DNA of 64,000 bases, taken from an uncultured Lachnospiraceae bacterium. GTDB taxonomy: Bacteria; Bacillota; Clostridia; Lachnospirales; Lachnospiraceae. The notes under the pieces are model-generated. The model did not search any database. It was given only the letters and a program-made list of their open reading frames with translations, and had not been told where the DNA came from. Of the stretch, positions 44,903-52,554 are shown one piece after another. Where the stretch lies: assembly GCA_934294885.1 (NCBI GenBank), contig CAKRAK010000006.1, positions 1 through 64,000 on the forward strand. Reading direction: 5' to 3'. Made by a program: the position numbers and the translations under genes. Every line of letters starts with the position of its first letter. Positions within the stretch are counted from its first letter, which is position 1.

Positions 44903-45645
44903 TGTTACCGGATTATCGTACATATCAATTTGGCAAAAAGGACTGGTTGGAGCTGATTGGAGTATTCGTGGCAAAAGGGTTGTTACTCAGTTTTTTATTT
45001 TATGATTCTTATCTTGGTTTCTTCTTTCTTGTGCTGTTTTCCTATTACGAATATAAGGAAATGCAAAAGAAAAAATTAATCCGGCAAAAACAAAGGTTGA
45101 CTGCGCAGTTTAAATCTATGATGGAAGCACTGGTTACGTCATTGAATGCAGGATATTCTTTGGAAACTTCTTTTGGCGATGTGAAAAGGGATTTGTCTCT
45201 CATCTATGAAAAGGATTCCTTTATTCTAAAGGAGATGGATATTATTTTAAAGGGAATAAAAATGAATATACCGGTGGAACGTCTGCTTACGGATTTTGGA
45301 AGAAGAAGCGGTAATGAGGATGTTCGTAACTTTGCCAATGTAGTTGCGGCAGCAAAAAGAAATGGTGGAAATTTGATTCACATTATTCAGAAAACAGTCA
45401 ATTGTATTTCTGACAAAATCAGTGTAGAAGAGGAAATTCAAACGATGATTGCTGCCAAAAAATTAGAACAACGGATTATGATGGTTATGCCATATGGAAT
45501 ACTTTTATATTTACGTTTTGCAAACAGGGGTTATCTGGACCCGTTATATCACAATATAGTCGGCATATTTCTAATGACCGTATTTCTAATGTTAATTTAC
45601 CTGTCTAATTTCTGGGCAAAGAAAATAATGGAGATTTGTGTATGA
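44902..45645 (+). CDS. tadB: Tad inner-membrane platform protein TadB
   Basis: 247 residues. Hydrophobic segments near 20-45, then a cytosolic T2SF-type domain (FKSMMEALVTSLNAGYSLE ... FANVVAAAKRNGGNLI ... TMIAAKKLEQRIM), then two C-terminal helices. It forms the membrane platform with TadC. The start is set at GTG 44902, which overlaps the tadA stop (TAGTG) and is 9 nt after GGAGGT; GTG at 44896 is the alternative. Confidence 0.9.
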   Translation: MLPDYRTYQFGKKDWLELIGVFVAKGLLLSFLFYDSYLGFFFLVLFSYYEYKEMQKKKLIRQKQRLTAQFKSMMEALVTSLNAGYSLETSFGDVKRDLSLIYEKDSFILKEMDIILKGIKMNIPVERLLTDFGRRSGNEDVRNFANVVAAAKRNGGNLIHIIQKTVNCISDKISVEEEIQTMIAAKKLEQRIMMVMPYGILLYLRFANRGYLDPLYHNIVGIFLMTVFLMLIYLSNFWAKKIMEICV

Positions 45646-46979
45646 GAATATTTTACGGAATTGCATTTATTCCTCTGATAGGAGGATTCCTGCTATATGG
45701 AGCTGTCAAAAAGAAAGACAGTTCACTGCTAAAAAAGTGGGAACTGTTTTTAAAAACGCATGTATATATTTTAATAATATTAACTGTAGTTAACTCTGTT
45801 TGCTTTGCATCTGCAATTTTTTCAAATAATGACTCGTCAATTGTAATCGAAAAGGATACCTATGGAGGAGAGAGTCAGGATATTCCTATCCGGTTAGAAA
45901 AAGGAGAAGAAAAAAAGGACATAACATTAAAAATTTCTCCAAGAATTTATTCCCAACAGGAAGCAATTAAAAAAATGGAGGAAGCATTTTTATATCTGGA
46001 TGAAAATATAATCGGAGAAAATGAATCTTATCACCATATTACTTCTGATCTGAATCTTACTTTAGATGAATCCAAGTTTCCCTTTGAGCTGGAATGTGTA
46101 TCGGATCAGTACTTTGTAATTGATAATGAAGGAGTGATACACAATGATGAAAAGATTTTGAGGAAAAACGGATTTTCCAATATAGAAGAGGGAATTCCCG
46201 TTACAGCTAAAATTACACTGTATTATCAGGAATATCACCGGGAAAAGGAGTATTCCTTTGTAGTTTATAAAAAGGAAAAGACAAATGAGGAAAAGATATT
46301 TTCCGGGGTGATTCAAAAATTAGAGACCATAGAAAAGAAAGCTTCCGGAAAAAAGAAAGTAGAAATTCCAATTACAGTGGATGGTGTATCTGTTACCAGA
46401 TTGGATCAAAGAGGAATCAAGACCGTTTATATCTGGTTGTTTGGATTCTTGTTAGTGGGACTGTTCTGCTTGCGGGAAGCAGAACAAAAAAAGGCACTGG
46501 AAAAGAAACGGGAGGAAGAACTATTACAATGCTATCCATGGTTTGTAAATGAACTGGTTTTATTATTGGGTTCCGGGATGCAGGTAAAAAATATATTTGC
46601 ACTTTTGATTTCTGATTACAAGGAACAAAAGGGAGAGAATCGTGAGCAAAAGGTTTTAATGGATGAATTGGAGATTTCAAGAAATCATTTTCATATGGGG
46701 ATGTCCGAAACCATGGTTTATTACCAATTAGGGAGAAGGCTAAAGCTCCCCTGTTATATAAAATTAATGACATTGTTAGAACAAAATGCAAAAAAGGGTG
46801 CTAAGGGTATGACGGCAATGATGGAACAGGAGGAGCATGCTGCATTAGAAGCAAGAAAGAACCTGGCAAAAAAACGTGGAGAAGAAGCCGGAACAAAGCT
46901 GTTGGGACCTATGGTTTTATTATTACTGGTTATAATGCTGATTATTATGTTTCCTGCATTTATGAGTTTTCAAGCATAG
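45642..46979 (+). CDS. tadC: TadC-like platform protein with a large extracytoplasmic insert
   Basis: 445 residues, much longer than usual TadC (about 300). Two N-terminal helices (about 3-22 and 40-60) are followed by an approximately 200-residue polar region (60-260) and another helix (about 262-280). Then comes a T2SF-like cytosolic domain (CYPWFVNELVLLLGSGMQVKN ... EEHAALEARKNLAKKRGEEAGTKLLGP) and a last helix. The insert is predicted to face outside. The start overlaps the tadB stop (ATGA), with GGAG upstream. Family assignment rests on the C-terminal third and position. Confidence 0.82.
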   Translation: MRIFYGIAFIPLIGGFLLYGAVKKKDSSLLKKWELFLKTHVYILIILTVVNSVCFASAIFSNNDSSIVIEKDTYGGESQDIPIRLEKGEEKKDITLKISPRIYSQQEAIKKMEEAFLYLDENIIGENESYHHITSDLNLTLDESKFPFELECVSDQYFVIDNEGVIHNDEKILRKNGFSNIEEGIPVTAKITLYYQEYHREKEYSFVVYKKEKTNEEKIFSGVIQKLETIEKKASGKKKVEIPITVDGVSVTRLDQRGIKTVYIWLFGFLLVGLFCLREAEQKKALEKKREEELLQCYPWFVNELVLLLGSGMQVKNIFALLISDYKEQKGENREQKVLMDELEISRNHFHMGMSETMVYYQLGRRLKLPCYIKLMTLLEQNAKKGAKGMTAMMEQEEHAALEARKNLAKKRGEEAGTKLLGPMVLLLLVIMLIIMFPAFMSFQA

Positions 46980-47046
46980 GGGAATCGGAACAAAAATGGG
47001 GAATCGGTAGTCAGATTATATAAATATGAACAAAGGAGGTGGCAAT

Positions 47047-47229
47047 ATGAAGTGGATGAGAAGTATTGGACATGATTTCTTAAAGGATGAATCAGGCATG
47101 GGTGTTGTTGAGATCATTCTGATTATTGTTGTATTAATTGCAATGGTAATTATTTTTAAGGATCAAATTACGAATCTGGTAAATAATATCTGGGACTCTA
47201 TTAATAAGAGTGCAAGTCGGATTTATTAG
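47047..47229 (+). CDS. flp: Flp-type pilin (Flp1 family)
   Basis: 60 residues. A basic leader ends at Gly in DESG, followed by MGVVEIILIIVVLIAMVIIF: cleavage after the Gly leaves Glu at mature position 5, the type IV pilin signature. A single hydrophobic helix and a short polar tail complete it. AAGGAGGT lies 6 nt before this ATG; an earlier ATG at 47026 lies upstream of that site. It is the only Flp pilin gene in the locus and should be the major pilus subunit. Confidence 0.92.
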   Translation: MKWMRSIGHDFLKDESGMGVVEIILIIVVLIAMVIIFKDQITNLVNNIWDSINKSASRIY

Positions 47230-47308
47230 TTACAGAATATCTGTCAGTTAAGTGATGGAATATCTGTGTAGGCTACTTATGTAATCAAAATGTCACAGGA
47301 GGTATACT

Positions 47309-48754
47309 ATGAACAACAAGGGCCAGACAACTGTATTCATATCATTATTAATTTGTGTATTATTAGCGCTTACTTTAACGGCATTTGAAGGGGTTCGATT
47401 ATATACAGGAAAAGTAAAAGGGATAGCCTGTGTTCATAGTATGCGTACCGGAATTTTAGCAGATTACAATGAAGAATTATTCAAACGGTATCAGCTATTG
47501 TTTATTGACAGTACATATGGAACAGGAAGTAATGGATATCTGGAAGAAAAAATTACAGATTATATGGATGTATTTTTAAATGGAGAAACAGATCATCCTT
47601 CTGTTTATGAATATAGCGTAGAAGATATCAGTGTGAATGATGCAATCAGTATTTTGGATGATGATATGAAATTGTTGAAAAAACAAATTATGGAATATGA
47701 GGAAGCGGTAGGCGCTGCTGACTGGGTTGCTAATTTGATTGACAGAGTAGGGGATACTTCTTCTACTGTGGAAAGTGCCGCAAGGCAGACAGAGGAAAAT
47801 GCAAGAGAAGGTCAGGAAGCGATATCGTCGGAAGGGGTGTCGGAACAGGAAGACCCAAGAGACATTTTAGCCAATATGTTAAAGGGAGGGATTTTGAATA
47901 TTGTTATGCCGGAGCATCATTTATCCGATGAAGCTTTGCCCCTTCAAAGAACATATGCGTCCTTCGGAAATTCTCGAAGCACTGCTTTTGATGATATTGG
48001 ATATCTGAATCGTTTTTTAAGAGCATCCGTAAATGATACAAAATTTTCCGGTTTAAAACAGGAGGCTGCTTTTTTAAATTACATAAGGAATCATTTTTCC
48101 AATGGAGTACATGTATATGACGACACCGTTATGGAATGTGAACTGGAATATTTGTTAGAGGGAAAAAACAGTGATTTAAAGAATATGGAAGGAGTTGCAA
48201 ATGAACTGGTTTGGATGAGAATGCCAATTAATTATGGATATCTGGTAAGGGATCCGGTGAAAAAGAAGGAAGCGGAGGCAGTGGCAATGGGTATTTGTGC
48301 AGCAACAGGTACATTGGGTCTGGAGAAGGTTGTACAGTACTTATTATTAGGCTGCTGGTCCTATGCGGAGGCCTTGTATGATGTGAAGGATCTTTTGGCA
48401 GGATATAAGGTGGCATTTTTAAAAACAGGGGAAACATGGAAAACCGATTTAAGAACATTATCCTGCAGTGGACGGGTTCAGGAAACCAATGGGCTTTATT
48501 ATGAAGATTATCTGATGCTTTTGTTTGCAAAAGACCATATGCTTAAAATGAATGATTATTACAGTAGAATGTTAGACATTATGGAGATTAATATACAACA
48601 GGAAAATCCGGAATTTTTCATAAAAAATTGTATGGGGAAGATGACTATACAGGGAAGAATCATTTTAGAGCCTTTGTTTGCAACAGGTGGAAATACAGAG
48701 GATTATACATATTATTTAAACGAGACAATCTCTTATTGTAAAGAAGAGGATTAA
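47309..48754 (+). CDS. DUF5702 / TadG-like pilus protein
   Basis: 481 residues. The N-terminus NNKGQTTVFISLLICVLLALTLTAFEGVRLYT resembles a pseudopilin-like anchor (GQTTVF near the leader), with one helix at about 10-28. The rest is extracytoplasmic, mostly helical, and rich in Glu and Asp around 150-185. It matches DUF5702 proteins of clostridial Tad loci as I recall them and probably fills the TadG minor-pilin role. AGGAGG lies 7 nt before the ATG. Confidence 0.75.
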   Translation: MNNKGQTTVFISLLICVLLALTLTAFEGVRLYTGKVKGIACVHSMRTGILADYNEELFKRYQLLFIDSTYGTGSNGYLEEKITDYMDVFLNGETDHPSVYEYSVEDISVNDAISILDDDMKLLKKQIMEYEEAVGAADWVANLIDRVGDTSSTVESAARQTEENAREGQEAISSEGVSEQEDPRDILANMLKGGILNIVMPEHHLSDEALPLQRTYASFGNSRSTAFDDIGYLNRFLRASVNDTKFSGLKQEAAFLNYIRNHFSNGVHVYDDTVMECELEYLLEGKNSDLKNMEGVANELVWMRMPINYGYLVRDPVKKKEAEAVAMGICAATGTLGLEKVVQYLLLGCWSYAEALYDVKDLLAGYKVAFLKTGETWKTDLRTLSCSGRVQETNGLYYEDYLMLLFAKDHMLKMNDYYSRMLDIMEINIQQENPEFFIKNCMGKMTIQGRIILEPLFATGGNTEDYTYYLNETISYCKEED

Positions 48755-48780
48755 ATGATTGGGATAGGAGTTCTTTTTCT

Positions 48781-48887
48781 AAAAGCTCTTATAGGAGTTA
48801 CCGTAATCAGAGTAAATGCATTTCATTTTTCCAATAGCACTTCTGAAAAAAATATCCAAGTATGAACAAGCACCTATAAGAGTTTTT
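48781..48887 (+). repeat. Long-range inverted repeat inside the Tad operon
   Basis: AAAAGCTCTTATAGG (48781-48795) is complementary to CCTATAAGAGTTTTT (48873-48887; one G-U pair), with a 77-nt loop. It lies in the only sizeable gap of the operon (156 bp), between the DUF5702 and TadE genes. ATAGGAGTT also occurs twice (48765-48773 and 48791-48799). Confidence 0.6.
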
Positions 48888-48910
48888 AAAAGAAGATAAG
48901 GAGACAGAGA

Positions 48911-49675
48911 ATGATAGATAGGAACAAAGGACAAAAACATACAGGAGCAGTAACAGTAGAAGCATGTCTGGTTATTCCCTTATTTTTATTCTTTTTCCTG
49001 TCTATGGCATCTATTATCATGATATTTTTCTGTGATGCACATATTCATCAAAGTTTAAGTGATACCGGACAGGTTATTTCAAGACAATGCTACAAAAATC
49101 AGATAATTGCAAATGAGAGCATATCCAATATCAGTGATAGAATTGTATTAAATACGCAATTTTCAAAGTTTTTGGGAAATGATTTTTTTGTGGAACGGGT
49201 TGTTTTGGGTGGCAGACATGGAATCACCCTGTCTTTAACAGAGGATAATAAGAATCCAAAAATATTTTATCTGAAGGCAGATTACGTTATAAAGGTTCAT
49301 GTTCCCATATTGGGAACACTTAAAAGAAAAGGACAGGCAACCGTTAAGCAGAAGGGGTTTGTAGGTTATACAAAGGGGGAAGAGGAAATAGATCCCTATG
49401 TATATGTTACTCCTAATCAGGCAGTGTATCATTGCAGCAGAATCTGTACCCATTTGTCTTTGTCCGTAAGGGAGGTGTCTGATGCCAATCGCAGTCTATA
49501 TAAGCCCTGTCGGTTTTGCCGATACGCAGAAAACAACAGTGGAACAATTTATGTAACAAGAACATCGGACTTGTATCATGAAAGCAAGGGATGCAGCGGC
49601 TTAAAAAGAAGTGTTACCAGAGTTAAGAAAAGTATGGTAGCAGGGCTGCCGCCTTGCGGAAGATGTGGGAGGTAG
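48911..49675 (+). CDS. TadE-like pseudopilin with two C-terminal Cys/His modules
   Basis: 254 residues. The leader ends in TGAVTVEACLVIPLFLFFFL, a TadE signature with Glu at position 5 after the likely cut, followed by one helix. Residues 45-160 are an extracytoplasmic beta-rich part. Two tandem modules follow, each with a valine-rich strand, YH, one or two Cys and PCxxC: residues 163-204 (Y173 H174 C175 C179 C200 C203) and 213-252 (Y222 H223 C228 C249 C252). These resemble the Ada-like metal-binding segments attached to some secreted nucleases. AGGAG lies upstream of the ATG. Confidence 0.82.
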   Translation: MIDRNKGQKHTGAVTVEACLVIPLFLFFFLSMASIIMIFFCDAHIHQSLSDTGQVISRQCYKNQIIANESISNISDRIVLNTQFSKFLGNDFFVERVVLGGRHGITLSLTEDNKNPKIFYLKADYVIKVHVPILGTLKRKGQATVKQKGFVGYTKGEEEIDPYVYVTPNQAVYHCSRICTHLSLSVREVSDANRSLYKPCRFCRYAENNSGTIYVTRTSDLYHESKGCSGLKRSVTRVKKSMVAGLPPCGRCGR

Positions 49676-49677
49676 TT

Positions 49678-49992
49678 ATGGTTTCAAACAATAAGGGCAC
49701 GATTACCATTGAAATGACTTTGTTAATTCCCCTCATTTTAGGGATTGTATATTTGTATATTATGTATTTGTTATTTTCCTTTGGTTTGTCGAAGCAGATG
49801 TATGAAGAGACAGAAAAATTATATCATCAGGAGTTGACAGATCAAAAGGAGGTTTCTTTATCTGAAAATCAGCTTACCTATAATTTGTTTCATGTAAAGA
49901 ATTATGAGATTACATTAAAATTAAAGAGGGATATAGAAGATCCTGTTGCGTATATAAGGAGGTGGCAGCTTGCAGCCCGCACAGATTCATAA
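49678..49992 (+). CDS. Second TadE-like pseudopilin
   Basis: 104 residues. The leader NNKGTITIEMTLLIPLILG has the pseudopilin pattern with Glu at +5, then one helix (about 12-35) and a short exposed domain. GGGAGG lies 5 nt before this ATG, which begins 2 bp after the preceding stop. The end overlaps the start of the FHA gene by 23 bp in another frame. Confidence 0.8.
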   Translation: MVSNNKGTITIEMTLLIPLILGIVYLYIMYLLFSFGLSKQMYEETEKLYHQELTDQKEVSLSENQLTYNLFHVKNYEITLKLKRDIEDPVAYIRRWQLAARTDS

Positions 49993-51313
49993 GGATGGTT
50001 TGCAGCAATATGTATTTTTTCCTTTGGAGAAAAAGCCGAAGGAGGGGTATGTGAATCAATTGTTTCAGTATCACAAAATTCCGGGATTTTTAAATTATGA
50101 GATTAGAAATATGAATGAACAATATTATATTTATTATCGGTTAAAGCATAAGTCATCCATTGGTTTTTTAAAGGAGCATTTATCCTTTCATGAAAGAATG
50201 ATGGATGGAATGGTACATTCGGTTTTGGAGATTATGAAGACATGCAAGGATTATTTGTTATCCTGTCAGAATATTATATGGTCAACGGAATATATATTCA
50301 TTGATATGGAAACCGGGAAGCTGGAATTTTGTTACTGTCCAATAGAGCTTGAGGATAATAATGTATGTGTATTTTTGTCGGAACTTATGCAGATTATTGG
50401 AAAAAAGAATGAAGCAGCCATGCTGACACTTATGCAGTTATATGATTATGTGACAGAGCCGGAATCATGGGATAAAGAAAATCTGCTGATGCCGCAAAGG
50501 AGGTCTGCGGATGTGTTCCAAGTGGAGGAGGACGTTGAAGCGGATTGTAAGAATACAGGGGATAAGGATGAAAACAGTGAAGAAAAAGAGGAGCATAAAG
50601 AGAAAAACAAAAAGGAGGGCTGTCATAGAAAAAAATTAATTTTTTGGTGCATATTAAGTGTATCGGCAGTGTTGTTTATTTTGTTTGCGGCAGGTATTTG
50701 TTTTGGAATATTGGACAGCAAATATACTTCCATTATTATAATTTTATTTGTTTTGATAATGGGATTTTTAATTATGGGCATTCCGGAACAAAAGAAAGAA
50801 AAGGATAGAGGCACTCCGACGCTGCAGGATTATTTTGCAGACTCAAAGGAAGACGCAGAAGCAGTGCAGGAAGAAGAGGAGAAAAGGAACAGGCGTCCCC
50901 TCTTTCAACCTGACGAAGCCCTTTACGGAGAAACGACAATCCTGCAGGAGGAACCGCCGGAAAACAGTAGGATTTTCATAGAGGATTATCCAAGGGAATT
51001 GATGCTTTATCCAAAAACCGAACATCAATATCCGGATATGGAAATCAATTCTCATAGTATTATCGTTGGATGTATGAAGGAAAACTGTGATTATGTTCTT
51101 TCAAAACGGGGTATCAGCAGGATTCATGCCAAGCTGATAAAAGTAGAAAATATGTTATATATATTAGATTTGAATTCTACAAACGGGACTTACTTAAATG
51201 GTGAAAGATTGGAAGGTGGGAAAGATTATCTGTTGAAAAAAGGAGATCTTGTAGCATTTTCCCATATTGAGTTTCTTGTAGATGAAAAAACGGAGAAAAA
51301 GGAAATGTATTGA
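49970..51313 (+). CDS. DUF6382-FHA domain membrane protein
   Basis: 447 residues. The N-terminal domain (about 1-175) looks like DUF6382; a charged linker, two transmembrane helices (about 226-246 and 252-272) and another acidic linker follow. A C-terminal FHA domain (about 355-440) contains RGISRIHAKLI and LDLNSTNGTYLNG, the phosphothreonine-binding residues. The start is TTG at 49970, 6 nt after AAGGAGGT. It closes the Tad operon and may read kinase signals to control pilus assembly. No Ser/Thr kinase gene is in the window. Confidence 0.85.
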   Translation: MQPAQIHKDGLQQYVFFPLEKKPKEGYVNQLFQYHKIPGFLNYEIRNMNEQYYIYYRLKHKSSIGFLKEHLSFHERMMDGMVHSVLEIMKTCKDYLLSCQNIIWSTEYIFIDMETGKLEFCYCPIELEDNNVCVFLSELMQIIGKKNEAAMLTLMQLYDYVTEPESWDKENLLMPQRRSADVFQVEEDVEADCKNTGDKDENSEEKEEHKEKNKKEGCHRKKLIFWCILSVSAVLFILFAAGICFGILDSKYTSIIIILFVLIMGFLIMGIPEQKKEKDRGTPTLQDYFADSKEDAEAVQEEEEKRNRRPLFQPDEALYGETTILQEEPPENSRIFIEDYPRELMLYPKTEHQYPDMEINSHSIIVGCMKENCDYVLSKRGISRIHAKLIKVENMLYILDLNSTNGTYLNGERLEGGKDYLLKKGDLVAFSHIEFLVDEKTEKKEMY

Positions 51314-51334
51314 AAGATATAATTTCCTTTTTTA
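51296..51334 (+). terminator. Terminator of the Tad operon
   Basis: AAAAAGGAAAT pairs with ATTTCCTTTTTT; the left arm lies in the last codons of the FHA gene. Confidence 0.8.
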
Positions 51335-51335
51335 T

Positions 51336-51364
51336 TTGTAAAATTCAGCATTTTCAGCTATACT
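51336..51364 (+). promoter_or_regulatory. Promoter of the flavodoxin-like/SCP2 gene
   Basis: TTGTAA at 51336-51341, a 17-bp spacer, and TATACT at 51359-51364, with a second TATACT at 51365-51370. Transcription should start near 51371-51377, at or next to the first ATG of the gene. Confidence 0.6.
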
Positions 51365-51374
51365 TATACTAGGT

Positions 51375-52532
51375 ATGCGAAAAGAGGTGATTTCCACGAA
51401 AATCAATATTTATTATGGTGGAAGAGGGGTAATGGAAGACCCGACCATCTATGTATTAAATAAAATGACAGAAGTGTTGAATGAACTCCGGGTGGAGGTG
51501 AATCGTTATAACATTTTTGAAGATAAAAATGCAATTGCTACATTGCCGGCTACATTAAAGGACGCAGATGGAGTGATTCTTGCAACCACTGTGGAATGGT
51601 TTGGAATCGGCGGCTATATGCAGCAGTTTTTGGATATGTGCTGGCTCTATGCAGATAAAGAGGCATTACGGGATAAGTATATGCTTCCGGTTGCGATGGC
51701 AACAACCTATGGGGAGCGGGACGCAGAGCTTAGCCTTGTAAAGGCATGGGAAACGTTAGGTGGAATTCCTATTACCGGTCTGGTTGCCTATGTAGAAAAT
51801 TTGGACGAGTTTGAGGAGAATGAAACCTATCGTCAGATTATAGAAAAAAAGACAGAGACGTTATATCGTTCTATTAATCAGAAGACCCAGAGTCTGCCTA
51901 CCAGCAATCTGGCAGTAAAGACCAGTCTTTTAAAAACAAGAACCATAGAACTGACGCCTCAGGAAAGCGAACAATTATCAAAGTTCGTCAGTGATGAAAC
52001 ATATGTGAGACAGCAAAAAGAAGATATAGAAGAATTGTCCGCTATGTTTAAGAAAATGCTTCATGACACCTCTGATTCCAAGGAAGAAAAGGAGCAGGAG
52101 AAAGCTGGGAATACCAAGGCTGCTGCCAGAGTTTCCCACATAGAGGATGTTTCGGAGGAAGCAAAGGAAGAGATACCGGAATCGAAAGAGGCGGAGGAAA
52201 AACGAATTGATGCTTCTGCAGATCGTCTGGTTATGAATTTTATTAAACATTACAATCCCCAGCCTGATTTCACGGCTTCTTATGCCATTATCATATCAGA
52301 CAAGGATTTGATCCTGCATATTGAGGCAACACCGAACCATGTAAAATGCTTCTATGCGGCAACGGATGAAGCAGATGTGATCCTGCGGACAACAACTGCG
52401 GTTTTGTTCCATATTTTAGATGGTCACAATACCTTCCGTAGAGGATTTATGGCAGGTGAGATTTCTGCGAAAGGAAACTTCAAAACATTACGGATGTTGG
52501 ATGAGATTTTTTCCTTTTCAAAAGCAGAGTAG
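51375..52532 (+). CDS. Flavodoxin-like / SCP2 sterol-carrier fusion protein
   Basis: 385 residues. Residues 8-160 resemble an NADPH-dependent FMN reductase/flavodoxin fold (INIYYGGRGVMEDPTIYVLNK; DGVILATTVEWFGIGGYMQQFLD). A charged linker (about 215-280) leads to an SCP2-like domain (285-385, ending EISAKGNFKTLRMLDEIF). The fusion suggests a flavin-dependent step on a lipid-like ligand, but no substrate is known. The first ATG (51375) has a poor ribosome site, whereas a near-perfect AGGTGAT lies just ahead of an ACG codon at 51396, where such proteins would normally begin. Confidence 0.75.
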   Translation: MRKEVISTKINIYYGGRGVMEDPTIYVLNKMTEVLNELRVEVNRYNIFEDKNAIATLPATLKDADGVILATTVEWFGIGGYMQQFLDMCWLYADKEALRDKYMLPVAMATTYGERDAELSLVKAWETLGGIPITGLVAYVENLDEFEENETYRQIIEKKTETLYRSINQKTQSLPTSNLAVKTSLLKTRTIELTPQESEQLSKFVSDETYVRQQKEDIEELSAMFKKMLHDTSDSKEEKEQEKAGNTKAAARVSHIEDVSEEAKEEIPESKEAEEKRIDASADRLVMNFIKHYNPQPDFTASYAIIISDKDLILHIEATPNHVKCFYAATDEADVILRTTTAVLFHILDGHNTFRRGFMAGEISAKGNFKTLRMLDEIFSFSKAE

Positions 52533-52554
52533 AGGATAGTTAAGGAGAGATTTT

